A stretch of 64,000 nt of DNA from Deinococcus humi. GTDB taxonomy: Bacteria; Deinococcota; Deinococci; Deinococcales; Deinococcaceae. Both the position numbers and the translations under genes were made by a program. A model generated the notes under the pieces. The model did no database searches, was not told the DNA's origin, and saw only the letters and a list, made by a program, of their open reading frames with translations. Shown here piece by piece: positions 1 to 12,487 of this stretch (its first letter is position 1; each line of letters opens with the position of its first letter). The DNA is taken from positions 62,001 through 126,000 of the forward strand of contig NZ_JACHFL010000003.1 of the NCBI RefSeq assembly GCF_014201875.1, in the 5' to 3' direction.

Positions 1-1
1 C

Positions 2-871
<870 letters not shown>

Positions 872-891
872 GTCTTGCTGAAAGGGAAGCC

Positions 892-918
892 AGGGCCGCT
901 GTCTGCGCGGCCCTTTTT
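892..918 (+). terminator. Rho-independent terminator after the ABC ATPase gene
   Basis: A perfect 8-bp stem (AGGGCCGC at 892-899 with GCGGCCCT at 907-914) and a 7-nt loop lead directly into TTTTT, 20 bases after the ATPase stop codon. Confidence 0.85.
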
Positions 919-963
919 CGTGCCTTGACCTCTGGGCCGTCTCCCTACAGCGCCCGCCAGGCG

Positions 964-969
964 TATCCT
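964..969 (+). promoter_or_regulatory. -10 element (TATCCT) of the MalY-like gene, leaderless
   Basis: TATCCT lies 6 nt before the ATG at 976 and there is no Shine-Dalgarno sequence, so transcription probably starts at or next to the start codon. Confidence 0.6.
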
Positions 970-975
970 TTCTCC

Positions 976-2163
976 ATGACCCAGACGGAGAATCGGCCCG
1001 CATACCCCACGCTCAGCCCTGCGGAACTGCGCCACCCGGATTCGCTCAAGTGGACGCTGTACGGTGATGACGTGATCCCGATGTGGATCGCTGACATGGA
1101 TTTTCCGGTGGCGCCGCCGATCCTGGCCGCACTGCACGAGCGGCTGGAGCGCGGGCTGGGCTACCACCAGCTGATGGGTGACGGGGTGCTTGACAGCTTG
1201 CTGCGCGCCAAGCTGGAGACGCACGGTCTGGGGGATCTGCCCGAGGGCGGGCTCGCCCTGTTGCCGGGGGTGGTGCCGGGCATCTACTCGTCGGTGGCGG
1301 CGCTGACGCAGCCCGGCGAGAAGGTGCTGACCATGACCCCGGTCTACCACCCCTTTCACCTGAGCATCACCGGGCAGGGCCGCGAGGTCTCGGCTGTCGC
1401 GTTGCTGAACGGCCCGGACGGCTATGAGATCGACTGGGAGGGCATGGAGGCCGCCGCGCAGGACACGGGCCTGATGCTGCTGTGCCACCCGCACAACCCC
1501 ACCGGACGGGTGTGGACGCACGCGGAACTGGAGAAGCTGCGCGACTTGGCGGTCCGCAACAACCTGTACGTCGTCAGCGACGAGCTGCACGCCGACCTGC
1601 GTTTCACCGACGGACCTTTCGAATCCTTTGCCGCCGACAAACGAGTGCAGGACCGCACCATCACCCTGACCGGGCCCTGCAAGGCCTTCAACACTGCGGG
1701 CCTGGGCATCGGCGTGATGATCGGCCACGACGCCGAACTCGTGAAGCGCGTGCGCGCCGCCGCCGGGGGCCTGATGGGCCACGAGGGGGCCATGAGCGTG
1801 ACCATGTGGCAGGCGGCCCTGCGCGACGGCGGCCCCTGGCTGGCCGACACCGTGGCTTACCTGCGTGCCAACCGCGATTTCCTGACCGGTTACCTGCGCG
1901 AGCACCTGCCCACCGTCCGCTTCCATCCAGTGGAAAGCACCTACCTGGCGTGGCTGGATCTGCGCGATTGCCCACATGCCGCAGACATTCAGAAATTCCT
2001 GCTGGAGGAGGCGAGAGTGGCCGTGCATGACGGTCCCACCTTCGCTCCCGAGGCCTTCAAGCCCGAATCGCAGGGCTTCATTCGCCTCAACTTCGCCACC
2101 AGCCGTGAAATCCTGACCGAGGCCCTGGAACGGCTGCGGCGGGCGCTGGGCGAGTCACAGTAA
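976..2163 (+). CDS. MalY/PatB-type PLP-dependent C-S lyase (cystathionine beta-lyase)
   Basis: A fold-type I PLP enzyme of the MalY/PatB branch, 395 residues, close to the family's usual length. Such enzymes cleave C-S bonds in cystathionine or cysteine in the cytoplasm. The N-terminal blocks on substrate position and width (MWIADMDFPV) are typical, SDELHADL holds the PLP-ring-binding Asp, and Lys236 in GPCKAFNTAG should form the Schiff base. An in-frame ATG at 925 exists, but the ATG at 976 is preferred because a TATCCT -10 hexamer sits just upstream and family homology begins there. It is monocistronic between a terminator and glgA. Substrate preference (methionine synthesis or sulphur scavenging) is not visible. 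Confidence 0.88.
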   Translation: MTQTENRPAYPTLSPAELRHPDSLKWTLYGDDVIPMWIADMDFPVAPPILAALHERLERGLGYHQLMGDGVLDSLLRAKLETHGLGDLPEGGLALLPGVVPGIYSSVAALTQPGEKVLTMTPVYHPFHLSITGQGREVSAVALLNGPDGYEIDWEGMEAAAQDTGLMLLCHPHNPTGRVWTHAELEKLRDLAVRNNLYVVSDELHADLRFTDGPFESFAADKRVQDRTITLTGPCKAFNTAGLGIGVMIGHDAELVKRVRAAAGGLMGHEGAMSVTMWQAALRDGGPWLADTVAYLRANRDFLTGYLREHLPTVRFHPVESTYLAWLDLRDCPHAADIQKFLLEEARVAVHDGPTFAPEAFKPESQGFIRLNFATSREILTEALERLRRALGESQ

Positions 2164-2357
2164 AGAGCACGGAAGACGTTGAGATTTCTGAGCGACAACC
2201 CTGTCGGCCCTGATAAACACCGAGCCAGTCAAAAGACGTCACGCTGACAGGAATGGACCTTCCGGGTCCGGTCGCCACGCGACTGTCTGAACTTCCGGTG
2301 AAGAATGTCTGACATTCTCGTCTACAACCGCTGCGGCCCATTTGCGGTGCAGGCGCG

Positions 2358-2363
2358 TACAGT
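2358..2363 (+). promoter_or_regulatory. -10 element (TACAGT) of glgA, leaderless
   Basis: TACAGT lies 7 nt upstream of the ATG at 2371, with no ribosome binding site between them. It also argues for this start rather than the in-frame ATG at 2305. Confidence 0.55.
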
Positions 2364-2370
2364 GAGGCCC

Positions 2371-3729
<1,359 letters not shown>

Positions 3730-3733
3730 GCCT

Positions 3734-4561
3734 GTGCCGCCGAGCGTGGAGGTTCAGGTCGTTTCCCCCGCCGGACTGCGAGCCGCATTCGCTGCCCTGT
3801 ACGGTGCGGACCCGGATGATATCGCCTGGATGACCGAGGCGTGCACGGCGGGATTCGTCGCCCTGGATCCTGCAGGAGACATGCTGGGGGCCGTTGGCAC
3901 CCGCCCCAGCCCGCGGCACGGCGCGGAGCTGGTGGGCGGCGTGTTTCCCGGCCCTGCTCGGGACGAGGTGGCGCTCCTCCTGGTGCGTGCGGCGCAGGCG
4001 GAGGTAGGCCGCGTCTACCTGTTTGCGGAAGGCTACCTGTTCCCCCCGGAAGGTCTGCTGGAGGCCGGGTTGCGGGAGGTGGGAGCGTACCGCCGCCTGA
4101 GCGGGCGCGTGCCGTACCGCCATGTGGACCCGCCTGCTGGCGTTCGGTTGTTGCCGTTAGCCGATGTGCCTGATGCCGAGACCCGGCTGCAGGCCCTGCG
4201 GACCTACGAGGACCGTGTCGGCCACCACGCGGTCACGCCCGAGGCGGCGGCAGATGGCGCTGGTGGCTTCGACGCGCACCTGAGCGTGATCGCGCTGGAC
4301 GATTCGGGCCGCGCGGTGGGCGTCTGCCGGGCGGGCATTGAGGACGGTGAGGGCCGACTCGACGCCCCCGGCGTCGCCCCCGACTGGCGGCACACCAACC
4401 TCCGCGCCGCCCTGCTGAACGAGGTCAACACCCGCCTGCGAGCAGCGGGCATCACGCGGGTGAGCGTGGATTCCTGGGGCGATACCCTCGAAGAACTGGC
4501 TCACGACCTGAAACTGGGGCTGGGCGTGACTGAGGAAACGCCGATCCTGGCCGCAGGCTGA
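3734..4561 (+). CDS. GNAT-family acetyltransferase-like protein
   Basis: A 275-residue protein with a GNAT-like layout. Its C-terminal half has the AVGVCRAGIEDGEGRLDAPGV strand pattern, then VAPDWRHTNLRAALLNEV in the acetyl-CoA-binding position, and VSVDSWGDT near the end. The N-terminal half may be a second, decayed GNAT fold. The substrate is unknown. The frame is open further upstream inside glgA, but the GTG at 3734, just after the glgA stop, is the sensible start; the GTG at 3746 is an alternative. Its position suggests an operon with glgA, without showing a functional link. Confidence 0.65.
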   Translation: MPPSVEVQVVSPAGLRAAFAALYGADPDDIAWMTEACTAGFVALDPAGDMLGAVGTRPSPRHGAELVGGVFPGPARDEVALLLVRAAQAEVGRVYLFAEGYLFPPEGLLEAGLREVGAYRRLSGRVPYRHVDPPAGVRLLPLADVPDAETRLQALRTYEDRVGHHAVTPEAAADGAGGFDAHLSVIALDDSGRAVGVCRAGIEDGEGRLDAPGVAPDWRHTNLRAALLNEVNTRLRAAGITRVSVDSWGDTLEELAHDLKLGLGVTEETPILAAG

Positions 4562-4606
4562 GGGCGGCGAGTCACAACCGATTCACATCTGATCCCCCCG
4601 CCCTGC

Positions 4607-4612
4607 TAGCAT
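4607..4612 (+). promoter_or_regulatory. -10 element (TAGCAT) of trmJ, leaderless
   Basis: TAGCAT is 7 nt upstream of the GTG start at 4620 and no Shine-Dalgarno sequence is present. Confidence 0.55.
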
Positions 4613-4619
4613 TCCGCCC

Positions 4620-5369
<750 letters not shown>

Positions 5370-5413
5370 GCGGTTTTCTCAATCGTCTCAGGACTGTGTC
5401 GCTTGCACCCGCT

Positions 5414-5848
5414 TCACGCTCCAGTGTTCTGTCGGTCATCTACCCTCCCGGCACTGAGCGACTCCAGCCACGCCATCGCTTGGGCAGCCACCAACAGCCG
5501 TGCGCCGCGCTCCGGGGGAAACCAGGCCAGCAACCTCGCCCGCAGTTCGGGCTCAGCCTGCCCCCGTGAATCTGCCGCGAAGATGACCTTGTGATCGCCG
5601 TCCAGCAGCCAGAGCAGACCCAGCGGGGCGGCCTCCAGCACGGTACCGACGTTTAGGGCTGGCCCCAGCCACACGGCGTCGATCTCTGCGTTGTCGGCGG
5701 GATTATGGGTGCCCGGCAGGCAGCCATAGTTGACCGGGGCAGCGTGAGGCTCGGTTCTTAGCGGCACCACCCTACCCTCCTGCCACACAAAGCGCTCGCA
5801 GGTGCCTGCGGTCCATTCGACGACTCCCTCGTACAGCCGGGCGTTCAG
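5414..5848 (-). CDS. Divergent family I inorganic pyrophosphatase-like protein, apparent CTG start
   Basis: A 144-residue protein resembling a shortened family I pyrophosphatase (usually about 170-180 residues). It keeps Glu11, the VNYG tyrosine (41), Asp52 and Asp57 of the DxDxxD block, and the later GDHKV Asp85/Lys87. Ala54 replaces the middle Asp of DxDxxD and the loop before Asp85 is shortened, so normal Mg-pyrophosphatase activity is doubtful. The homologous frame runs upstream of the first ATG/GTG/TTG candidate (GTG at 5788) to a CTG at 5848. That CTG overlaps the preceding lipoprotein stop codon as CTGA and has GAGGT 6 nt upstream, so I infer a coupled CTG start. Confidence 0.6.
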   Translation of the reverse strand: MNARLYEGVVEWTAGTCERFVWQEGRVVPLRTEPHAAPVNYGCLPGTHNPADNAEIDAVWLGPALNVGTVLEAAPLGLLWLLDGDHKVIFAADSRGQAEPELRARLLAWFPPERGARLLVAAQAMAWLESLSAGRVDDRQNTGA

Positions 5849-6243
5849 GGCTGTACCTCGTACAGTTCCACCTGACGCAGCACCGCCCCGCCGAAGGACA
5901 GCACCGCCCGGTAGGCGCCCTCATCCGGGACGGTCAGCCGGAACGATGCCGTGCGCTGGGCGGTGTCCAGGTACACGCTGTCGGTGGCCAGCGCACGGCC
6001 ACTGTCGAACCAGTTCACGCTCAGGAACCCCGGCTCGAACCGGCCTTCTACTCTGGCCGTAACGATCAGATCGTCGCCGTCACGTTTCAAGGTGGCATCC
6101 GCGACGCGTACCGGCAGATCGGGAGTCACCACCTGCGGCAGCAGCGGCACGAAATTGTAGCGGCACCCGCCCAGGCCCAGGCTCAGCGGCAGGGCCAGCG
6201 CGCACAGCAGGGTGGGTCGGAGGAGGGGGCGGTAGCGAAACAT
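5845..6243 (-). CDS. Small lipoprotein of unknown function
   Basis: A 132-residue protein with a classic lipoprotein signal: Arg-rich start, a hydrophobic stretch ([13 protein letters not shown]) and the lipobox LGGC, so it should be anchored at the cell envelope. The mature part looks all-beta: alternating strands, AYRAVLSF, ending in YEVQP. No known domain was recognised. The ATG at 6243 is chosen over the in-frame upstream start because the signal peptide begins there. Its stop codon overlaps the start of the pyrophosphatase-like gene, so the two are probably translated together. Confidence 0.65.
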   Translation of the reverse strand: MFRYRPLLRPTLLCALALPLSLGLGGCRYNFVPLLPQVVTPDLPVRVADATLKRDGDDLIVTARVEGRFEPGFLSVNWFDSGRALATDSVYLDTAQRTASFRLTVPDEGAYRAVLSFGGAVLRQVELYEVQP

Positions 6244-6304
6244 GGCCGCATGGTACGGCGCAGAGGTGTGAGTCACCGGCGACAACTGAGTGGCCCTGTT
6301 GCTC

Positions 6305-7192
6305 CTACTTCAACCTGTGCGCCTCGATAAAGTCGATCACCTGCTGCCGCGTGTCCCCCAGAAAGGTCAGGGGCTGCGCCATCGCCGCAATGACGGTGAT
6401 GTGGTTCAGGCCCGGCAGCACCGTCCTCCGGACGGGAACTCCGGCTTCCTTGAGGGCCGCCTCCATATTGACGGCGTTGTAGGGGTCCACGGTCTGATCG
6501 TTGGCGGCCACCAGCAACAGGTTGGGCGGTGCGTCGGGGCGCACGTGGCGGTCCGGCATGATGTTGTCGGGATTGCCATCCGGCGGGAAGGCCACTTTGC
6601 TGGGAAACTGCCGGAAGTCGTAGCTGTAGGGGCCTGCCACACCGATCATGCCGCGCACCGCGCCGATGGGAACACCCGCCTCCCCCAGCCAGCGGGCGTT
6701 GTCCACCACTTCCACAGCATTGAAGCCGCCCGCCGAGTGACCCATCACGAACAGGTTGTCGGGGCTGCCGCCGTAACTGCGGGCCTGGTCCCGCAGCGCT
6801 TTCAGCGCGGCAGCGGCGTCCTGCACGTAGTCAGGGTAGCGGTGTTCGGGGGCCAGGCGGTAGTTCATCACGCCGGTCACGTAGCCGGCGCGGGCCAGCG
6901 AGACGCCCACGAACTTGTGGCCCTCCTTGTCGCCGCCCTGCCAGGAGCCGCCGTGGATGAACAGCACCACCGGCGCGTTCTGCACGTTCTGGGGGGCGTA
7001 CACATCCATCACGTTGCGCGGCGCGGGGCCGTAGCGCACGTTCTGGGTCACGTTCAGGCCCCGCGTGGAGGTCACGGCGTTCAGGGTGTTCTGCGGCGAG
7101 CAGGCGGCCAGGGTCAGCCCCAGCAGGGCGGCGGCCACGCCCAGGCCGGCAGCGCGGGTAAAGGAGCGTGAAGGGTTGACTTTCATGGACAT
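6305..7192 (-). CDS. Alpha/beta-hydrolase lipoprotein (carboxylesterase/lipase-like)
   Basis: A secreted or membrane-anchored esterase of the BD-FAE/hormone-sensitive-lipase type, 295 residues. The signal peptide ends at a lipobox (LTLAAC). The oxyanion motif HGGSWQGG, nucleophile elbow GHSAGG, an acid in [10 protein letters not shown] and the His of GLNHITV make a complete Ser-Asp-His triad. It should cleave short-chain or acyl esters outside the cytoplasm; the natural substrate is unknown. ATG 7192 and ATG 7186 are both plausible starts, with a TTG at 7198. The gene is divergent from lycopene cyclase. Confidence 0.82.
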   Translation of the reverse strand: MSMKVNPSRSFTRAAGLGVAAALLGLTLAACSPQNTLNAVTSTRGLNVTQNVRYGPAPRNVMDVYAPQNVQNAPVVLFIHGGSWQGGDKEGHKFVGVSLARAGYVTGVMNYRLAPEHRYPDYVQDAAAALKALRDQARSYGGSPDNLFVMGHSAGGFNAVEVVDNARWLGEAGVPIGAVRGMIGVAGPYSYDFRQFPSKVAFPPDGNPDNIMPDRHVRPDAPPNLLLVAANDQTVDPYNAVNMEAALKEAGVPVRRTVLPGLNHITVIAAMAQPLTFLGDTRQQVIDFIEAHRLK

Positions 7193-7343
7193 GAGCAAGA
7201 GGCTAGTCCCGCTCCCCCAGCCTCGCCGCCCCGAAAGGCACAGTTGCCCTCCACCCCCGCTTTAAGTTGCATTGGGATTTTGACAATGGTGTGGGGTTGC
7301 AGCAGCCGTCCGAACCCCCACAGACCCCCCAGCCCTCACGCGC

Positions 7344-7349
7344 TAGCCT
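7344..7349 (+). promoter_or_regulatory. -10 element (TAGCCT) of the lycopene cyclase gene, leaderless
   Basis: TAGCCT in the context GCTAGCCTG lies 7 nt before ATG 7357. The same context precedes the globin and YmdB genes. Confidence 0.6.
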
Positions 7350-7356
7350 GCCGCGA

Positions 7357-8841
7357 ATGCCTGCTGCCCCAACAACGACAACTGATGTGCTGGTGGTGGG
7401 TGGAGGCCCATCCGGTCTGGCGCTGGCCGCCGAACTCGCCCGGCGTGACCTGAGCGTGCGCGTGGTGGCCCCGCATCCGCCTCAGCCTTTCGCCCCCACC
7501 TACGGCGCGTGGTTTGACGAGCTGCCCGCCTGGGCGCAGGTCTGCGCCGCACAGGTCTGGACCGATGTCCGGGTGTACACCGGTTCCCGTCCCACGCCGC
7601 TGATGCGCCCCTACGCGCTGCTGGACAATGCCCGGTTGCTAGCTGCCCTGCTGGAACGGGGAGGGGAGGGGCTGTGCTGGACCCAGGGCCGGGTGACGGG
7701 CGCGCATCAGCGCGGCGCACTCTGGCACGTCCAGGGGAATGTGGGCGAGGAATGGACGGCGCGGCTGGTGGTGGACGCCTCCGGACACGGCGGCCTGCTG
7801 CTGCCGACGCCGTTTGCAGGGGGCGCTGCGTTGCAAACGGCCTACGGTATCGTGGCCCGCTTCAAACAGGCTCCCAGTCCCCCCGGCGCCATGGTCTGGA
7901 TGGACTACCGCGCCCCTCACCTGAACACCGCAGAGGTCCGCGCCGAGCCGACGTTCCTGTATGCCATGCACCTGGGGGCAGACCGCTACTTTGTGCAGGA
8001 GACCAGTCTGATCGCCCGCCCCGCCCCCAGCCGTGACGTCATGGCGGCGCGGCTTCATGCCCGGCTGGAGGCACTCGGTACGCCCCCACACGACGCCGAA
8101 TCCGACGAATGGGTGGCCTTTCCCATGAACGCGCCCGCGCCCGTACCCGGACCGGTCCTGGCGTTCGGGGCGGCAGCAGGCCTGGTTCACCCGATCAGCG
8201 GCTTTCAGGTGGCGGGCGCGCTGAACGATGCGCCACGGGTGGCGGCAGCGGTGTCGGTGGCGCTCCTGACCGGCCAGGACGCTGCCGCCGCAGGCTGGGA
8301 CGCGCTGTGGCCCCCCGAGCGACGCGCCGCCCGCGAGGTGCATCTGCTGGATCTGGGTGCCCTGCTGGAACTGCCGGGTGACCGTCTGGGCGACTTTTTC
8401 GCCGCCTTTTTCCGGCTACCTGCTGCCGAGTGGCACGCTTTTCTCGCACCGCATACTGGCGTGCGGAGGCTGGCCCGCAACATGCTCCGGGTGTTCGTTC
8501 ATGCGCCGGGCGCTGTGAGGTTGCCGCTGGCCCGCGCCGCACTGAAACATTCTGGCGTCAGCCTGCGCGCTCTGCGCGAGGCCGCCCGCATGAAGGAATC
8601 TGCCCGTATTTCCCATCCTTCTGCCGCACCGGCACGCCACCCTGAGGCCATGACCCAATCTGACGACACCAGACGCGAGGCCAATAGCGGTGACATTGAT
8701 CAGCAGGAAGTAATTGAGGAGGGAATGCAGGGCGCCACCGGCAACGTGGACGCTGACGGCCTTGACCCCGATGTGAACCGCCAGAAGAAGCTGGAAGAAC
8801 TGCGAGAGAATATCGCTGAAATCAGTGGCGAGGGAAGGTAA
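7357..8841 (+). CDS. crtLm: Lycopene cyclase (CrtLm type) with unusual C-terminal extension
   Basis: A FAD/NAD(P)-binding lycopene cyclase that cyclises lycopene ends in the membrane-associated carotenoid pathway, matching the type known from Deinococcus radiodurans (deinoxanthin route). The N-terminus has the dinucleotide fold DVLVVGGGPSGLALA and then the cyclase block TYGAWFDELP; FGAAAGLVHPISGFQVAGAL lies near residue 280. ATG 7357 is preferred over the in-frame upstream ATG at 7267. The cyclase should end near residue 430, but the frame continues without a stop for a further acidic 63-residue tail beginning MTQSDDTRREAN. That tail looks like a separate small protein or an acquired extension. 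Confidence 0.85.
   Translation: MPAAPTTTTDVLVVGGGPSGLALAAELARRDLSVRVVAPHPPQPFAPTYGAWFDELPAWAQVCAAQVWTDVRVYTGSRPTPLMRPYALLDNARLLAALLERGGEGLCWTQGRVTGAHQRGALWHVQGNVGEEWTARLVVDASGHGGLLLPTPFAGGAALQTAYGIVARFKQAPSPPGAMVWMDYRAPHLNTAEVRAEPTFLYAMHLGADRYFVQETSLIARPAPSRDVMAARLHARLEALGTPPHDAESDEWVAFPMNAPAPVPGPVLAFGAAAGLVHPISGFQVAGALNDAPRVAAAVSVALLTGQDAAAAGWDALWPPERRAAREVHLLDLGALLELPGDRLGDFFAAFFRLPAAEWHAFLAPHTGVRRLARNMLRVFVHAPGAVRLPLARAALKHSGVSLRALREAARMKESARISHPSAAPARHPEAMTQSDDTRREANSGDIDQQEVIEEGMQGATGNVDADGLDPDVNRQKKLEELRENIAEISGEGR
8650..8841 (+). other. Possible internal small ORF in frame with the 3' end of crtLm
   Basis: Starting at ATG 8650 the same frame encodes 63 hydrophilic, Glu/Asp-rich residues (IDQQEVIEEGMQGATG, then KKLEELRENIAEI), which would make a complete small soluble, helix-forming protein. 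There is only a poorly spaced TGAGG 2 nt upstream, and no in-frame stop separates it from the cyclase. It may be a fused domain, a nested gene or both. Confidence 0.35.
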
Positions 8842-8910
8842 TTCTTTTCTCCTCCAGCTCTGTTGCGGTGGACGGAACGCCTGAGCCGAGCTGGAAACCT
8901 TTTTGTCCTT

Positions 8911-8935
8911 GGCCCCTAGCGCCAGCGAGGGGGCC
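8911..8935 (+). terminator. Possible terminator hairpin after crtLm
   Basis: GGCCCC (8911-8916) pairs with GGGGCC (8930-8935). It lies about 70 bases past the stop and is followed only by TTCTC, so termination is likely weak or factor-assisted. Confidence 0.4.
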
Positions 8936-9052
8936 TTCTCGAGTCGGCTGCCCCATGACTCGTACCCTTCACCGTGCACATTGCAGAGTCATGCACTTCA
9001 GGGCAGAACTCGTCTGCTGACCGGCGCTTGGGCTTGCCCATGACCGGACGCT

Positions 9053-9058
9053 TATACT
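9053..9058 (+). promoter_or_regulatory. -10 element (TATACT) of sdaAB, leaderless
   Basis: TATACT is 6 nt upstream of ATG 9065 with no Shine-Dalgarno sequence. Confidence 0.6.
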
Positions 9059-9064
9059 CGCCCC

Positions 9065-9730
9065 ATGTCCCTTCTTGACATGATCGGTCCAGTCATGATT
9101 GGCCCCAGCAGCAGCCACACGGCGGGGGCCTGTCGGCTGGGTCTGGTCGCCCACCACTTGCTGGGCGAGTCGCCCCGGCGGGCGAAGATCGGCCTGCATG
9201 CCTCGTTCGCCAAGACCGGACGCGGGCACGGCACCCATCTGGCACTGATCGCGGGACTGCTTGGCTTCGCGCCGGACGACGCCCGACTGCCCCAGGCATT
9301 CGAGGAAGCCAAAGCAGCGGGACTGGAATTTGAATTCAGGGATGTCGATCTGGGCGACGTCCATCCCAACACCGCGCACATTGAACTGTATGGCGACGAG
9401 GAGAAGGTCACCGTACAGGGCAGCAGTACTGGGGGCGGAGTGATTCTGGTGACGCAGGTGCAGGGATTGGGCGTCAACTTCGCCGCGTCCAGCCCCACCG
9501 TCCTGCTACGTTACACCGACGCCGTGGGCATGATCGCCCGGATTGCCAGCACCATCGCAGCCGACGGAGTGAACATCGCCACGCTGACCTGCACCCGACA
9601 GACGCGTGGCGGGCAGGCGCTGCTGGCCGTTGAACTGGACGCGCCCCTGAGTGCCCAGGCCCTGGCCTTTCTGGACTACTGGCCGGACACCAACTGGGTG
9701 CGCCTCCTGCCAAAGTTGATGGACGGCTAG
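9065..9730 (+). CDS. sdaAB: L-serine dehydratase, iron-sulfur type, beta subunit
   Basis: The 221-residue beta subunit of the [4Fe-4S] L-serine ammonia-lyase that converts serine to pyruvate and ammonia in the cytoplasm. The N-terminal domain begins with the family motif [16 protein letters not shown], continues with [17 protein letters not shown], and has HPNT in the lid region. The C-terminal 70 residues form an ACT domain ([21 protein letters not shown]) that may sense serine. The alpha subunit with the cluster cysteines is not adjacent in the window, so it must lie elsewhere if the enzyme is functional. The gene converges on the IclR regulator with only 1 base between the stop codons. Confidence 0.9.
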   Translation: MSLLDMIGPVMIGPSSSHTAGACRLGLVAHHLLGESPRRAKIGLHASFAKTGRGHGTHLALIAGLLGFAPDDARLPQAFEEAKAAGLEFEFRDVDLGDVHPNTAHIELYGDEEKVTVQGSSTGGGVILVTQVQGLGVNFAASSPTVLLRYTDAVGMIARIASTIAADGVNIATLTCTRQTRGGQALLAVELDAPLSAQALAFLDYWPDTNWVRLLPKLMDG

Positions 9731-9731
9731 A

Positions 9732-10469
9732 CTAGCCCCGGTTGCCCAGGGTCCAGCCCACCTCTGCCGCCGCTGTGTGAAGGGCGCGCAGCAGGCTCTC
9801 GTGAGCATGCATGCGCGCTGTGGGCAGGCTCAGGCCAAGTGCGGCCAGCACCACGCCGCTCTCGCCACGCACCGGCACGGCCAGTCCACTGGTGCCCACT
9901 GCCCATTCGTCCTGACTGAGCGCGTGGCCTCGCGTGCGGATGGTCCGAGTCTCGGTGTCCCAGTCGAGGGGATGGATCAGGGTCTGTCCCGTGAAGGGCG
10001 TCGCGGCGGCAGGCAGGGGCCGTCTGGCCAGCGCCAGCAACAGCTTTCCGCTGGCGGTGGCGTGGGCGGGCAACTCGAAATCCAGTTCTCCAGCAACGGG
10101 TGGACCGTCGCGGCCCTGTACGCTGCGGGCCACGCACAGCACCTGATCACCATGCAGGATACACAGGAACGACAGGAGGTGCGTACCGCGGGCCAGTCGT
10201 TCCATCGCGTCGTGGGCTGGGGCGTACCACGGCAGGGAGCCGTACAGCGCGCTGCTCAGCTTCAGCAGCCGCCAGCCCAACCGGTAGCGTCCCCGGCCCA
10301 CCCGCACCAGCAGCCCCGACGCCGAGAGCGTTTGCAACTGCTCATGCACTGTGGAGGTGGGCTGGCCCAGATGCCGCGCCAGTCCGGAGAGGGTCCATTC
10401 GGTACGGTCCGCATCGAACAGTTCCAGCACCCGGACGGCAGCTTCGACGGTGGCGTGGGTGCGCGTCAT
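9732..10469 (-). CDS. IclR-family transcriptional regulator, probable hut regulator
   Basis: A 245-residue IclR protein. An N-terminal winged helix-turn-helix (LSGLARHLGQPTSTVHEQLQTLSASGLL, residues about 28-55) is followed by the IclR effector domain (HATASGKLLLALAR; GLAVPVRGESGVVLAALGLSLP). IclR regulators bind palindromic operators and respond to small carboxylates or aromatic compounds. It is transcribed divergently from hutU across 221 bases holding inverted repeats, so control of histidine catabolism is the natural inference, with urocanate a possible effector. Confidence 0.82.
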   Translation of the reverse strand: MTRTHATVEAAVRVLELFDADRTEWTLSGLARHLGQPTSTVHEQLQTLSASGLLVRVGRGRYRLGWRLLKLSSALYGSLPWYAPAHDAMERLARGTHLLSFLCILHGDQVLCVARSVQGRDGPPVAGELDFELPAHATASGKLLLALARRPLPAAATPFTGQTLIHPLDWDTETRTIRTRGHALSQDEWAVGTSGLAVPVRGESGVVLAALGLSLPTARMHAHESLLRALHTAAAEVGWTLGNRG

Positions 10470-10631
10470 CGGGCGGCCACCGGGACCAGATTCAAACCCA
10501 AGCTTTTACAGAAAAGCCAGAGAACTGCGGCGCACTGCGTCCATAGGAGGGTTAAAGCGGGGCAGGCGTTCCAGAGCTGTCGGTCTCCAGCACCCTCTAT
10601 CCCTTCCTCCGTATCGTTCACCCAATCCATC

Positions 10632-10650
10632 TTTCCGCCATATCCGGAAA
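10632..10650. promoter_or_regulatory. Palindromic operator candidate in the iclR-hutU intergenic region
   Basis: TTTCCG (10632-10637) and CGGAAA (10645-10650) form an inverted repeat around 7 bases. This resembles the TTTCC/GGAAA half sites bound by many IclR proteins. A second inverted repeat, AATCCAT (10624-10630) with ATGGATT (10663-10669), overlaps it. Both lie within 70 bases upstream of the hutU ATG. Confidence 0.5.
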
Positions 10651-10690
10651 ACTATCACTTCTATGGATTCAAAAAGCCAACCATAGACCC

Positions 10691-12379
<1,689 letters not shown>

Positions 12380-12487
12380 TAGTGGGCAGCCGATGGAAAG
12401 GGTGCCGCAGATTTTTCCCGCCTTCCGCACCGCGTGCCTTGTCCTCCACGTTTTCTACCCGTCACCCGCTGCGCGCCAGAGGCGCGA

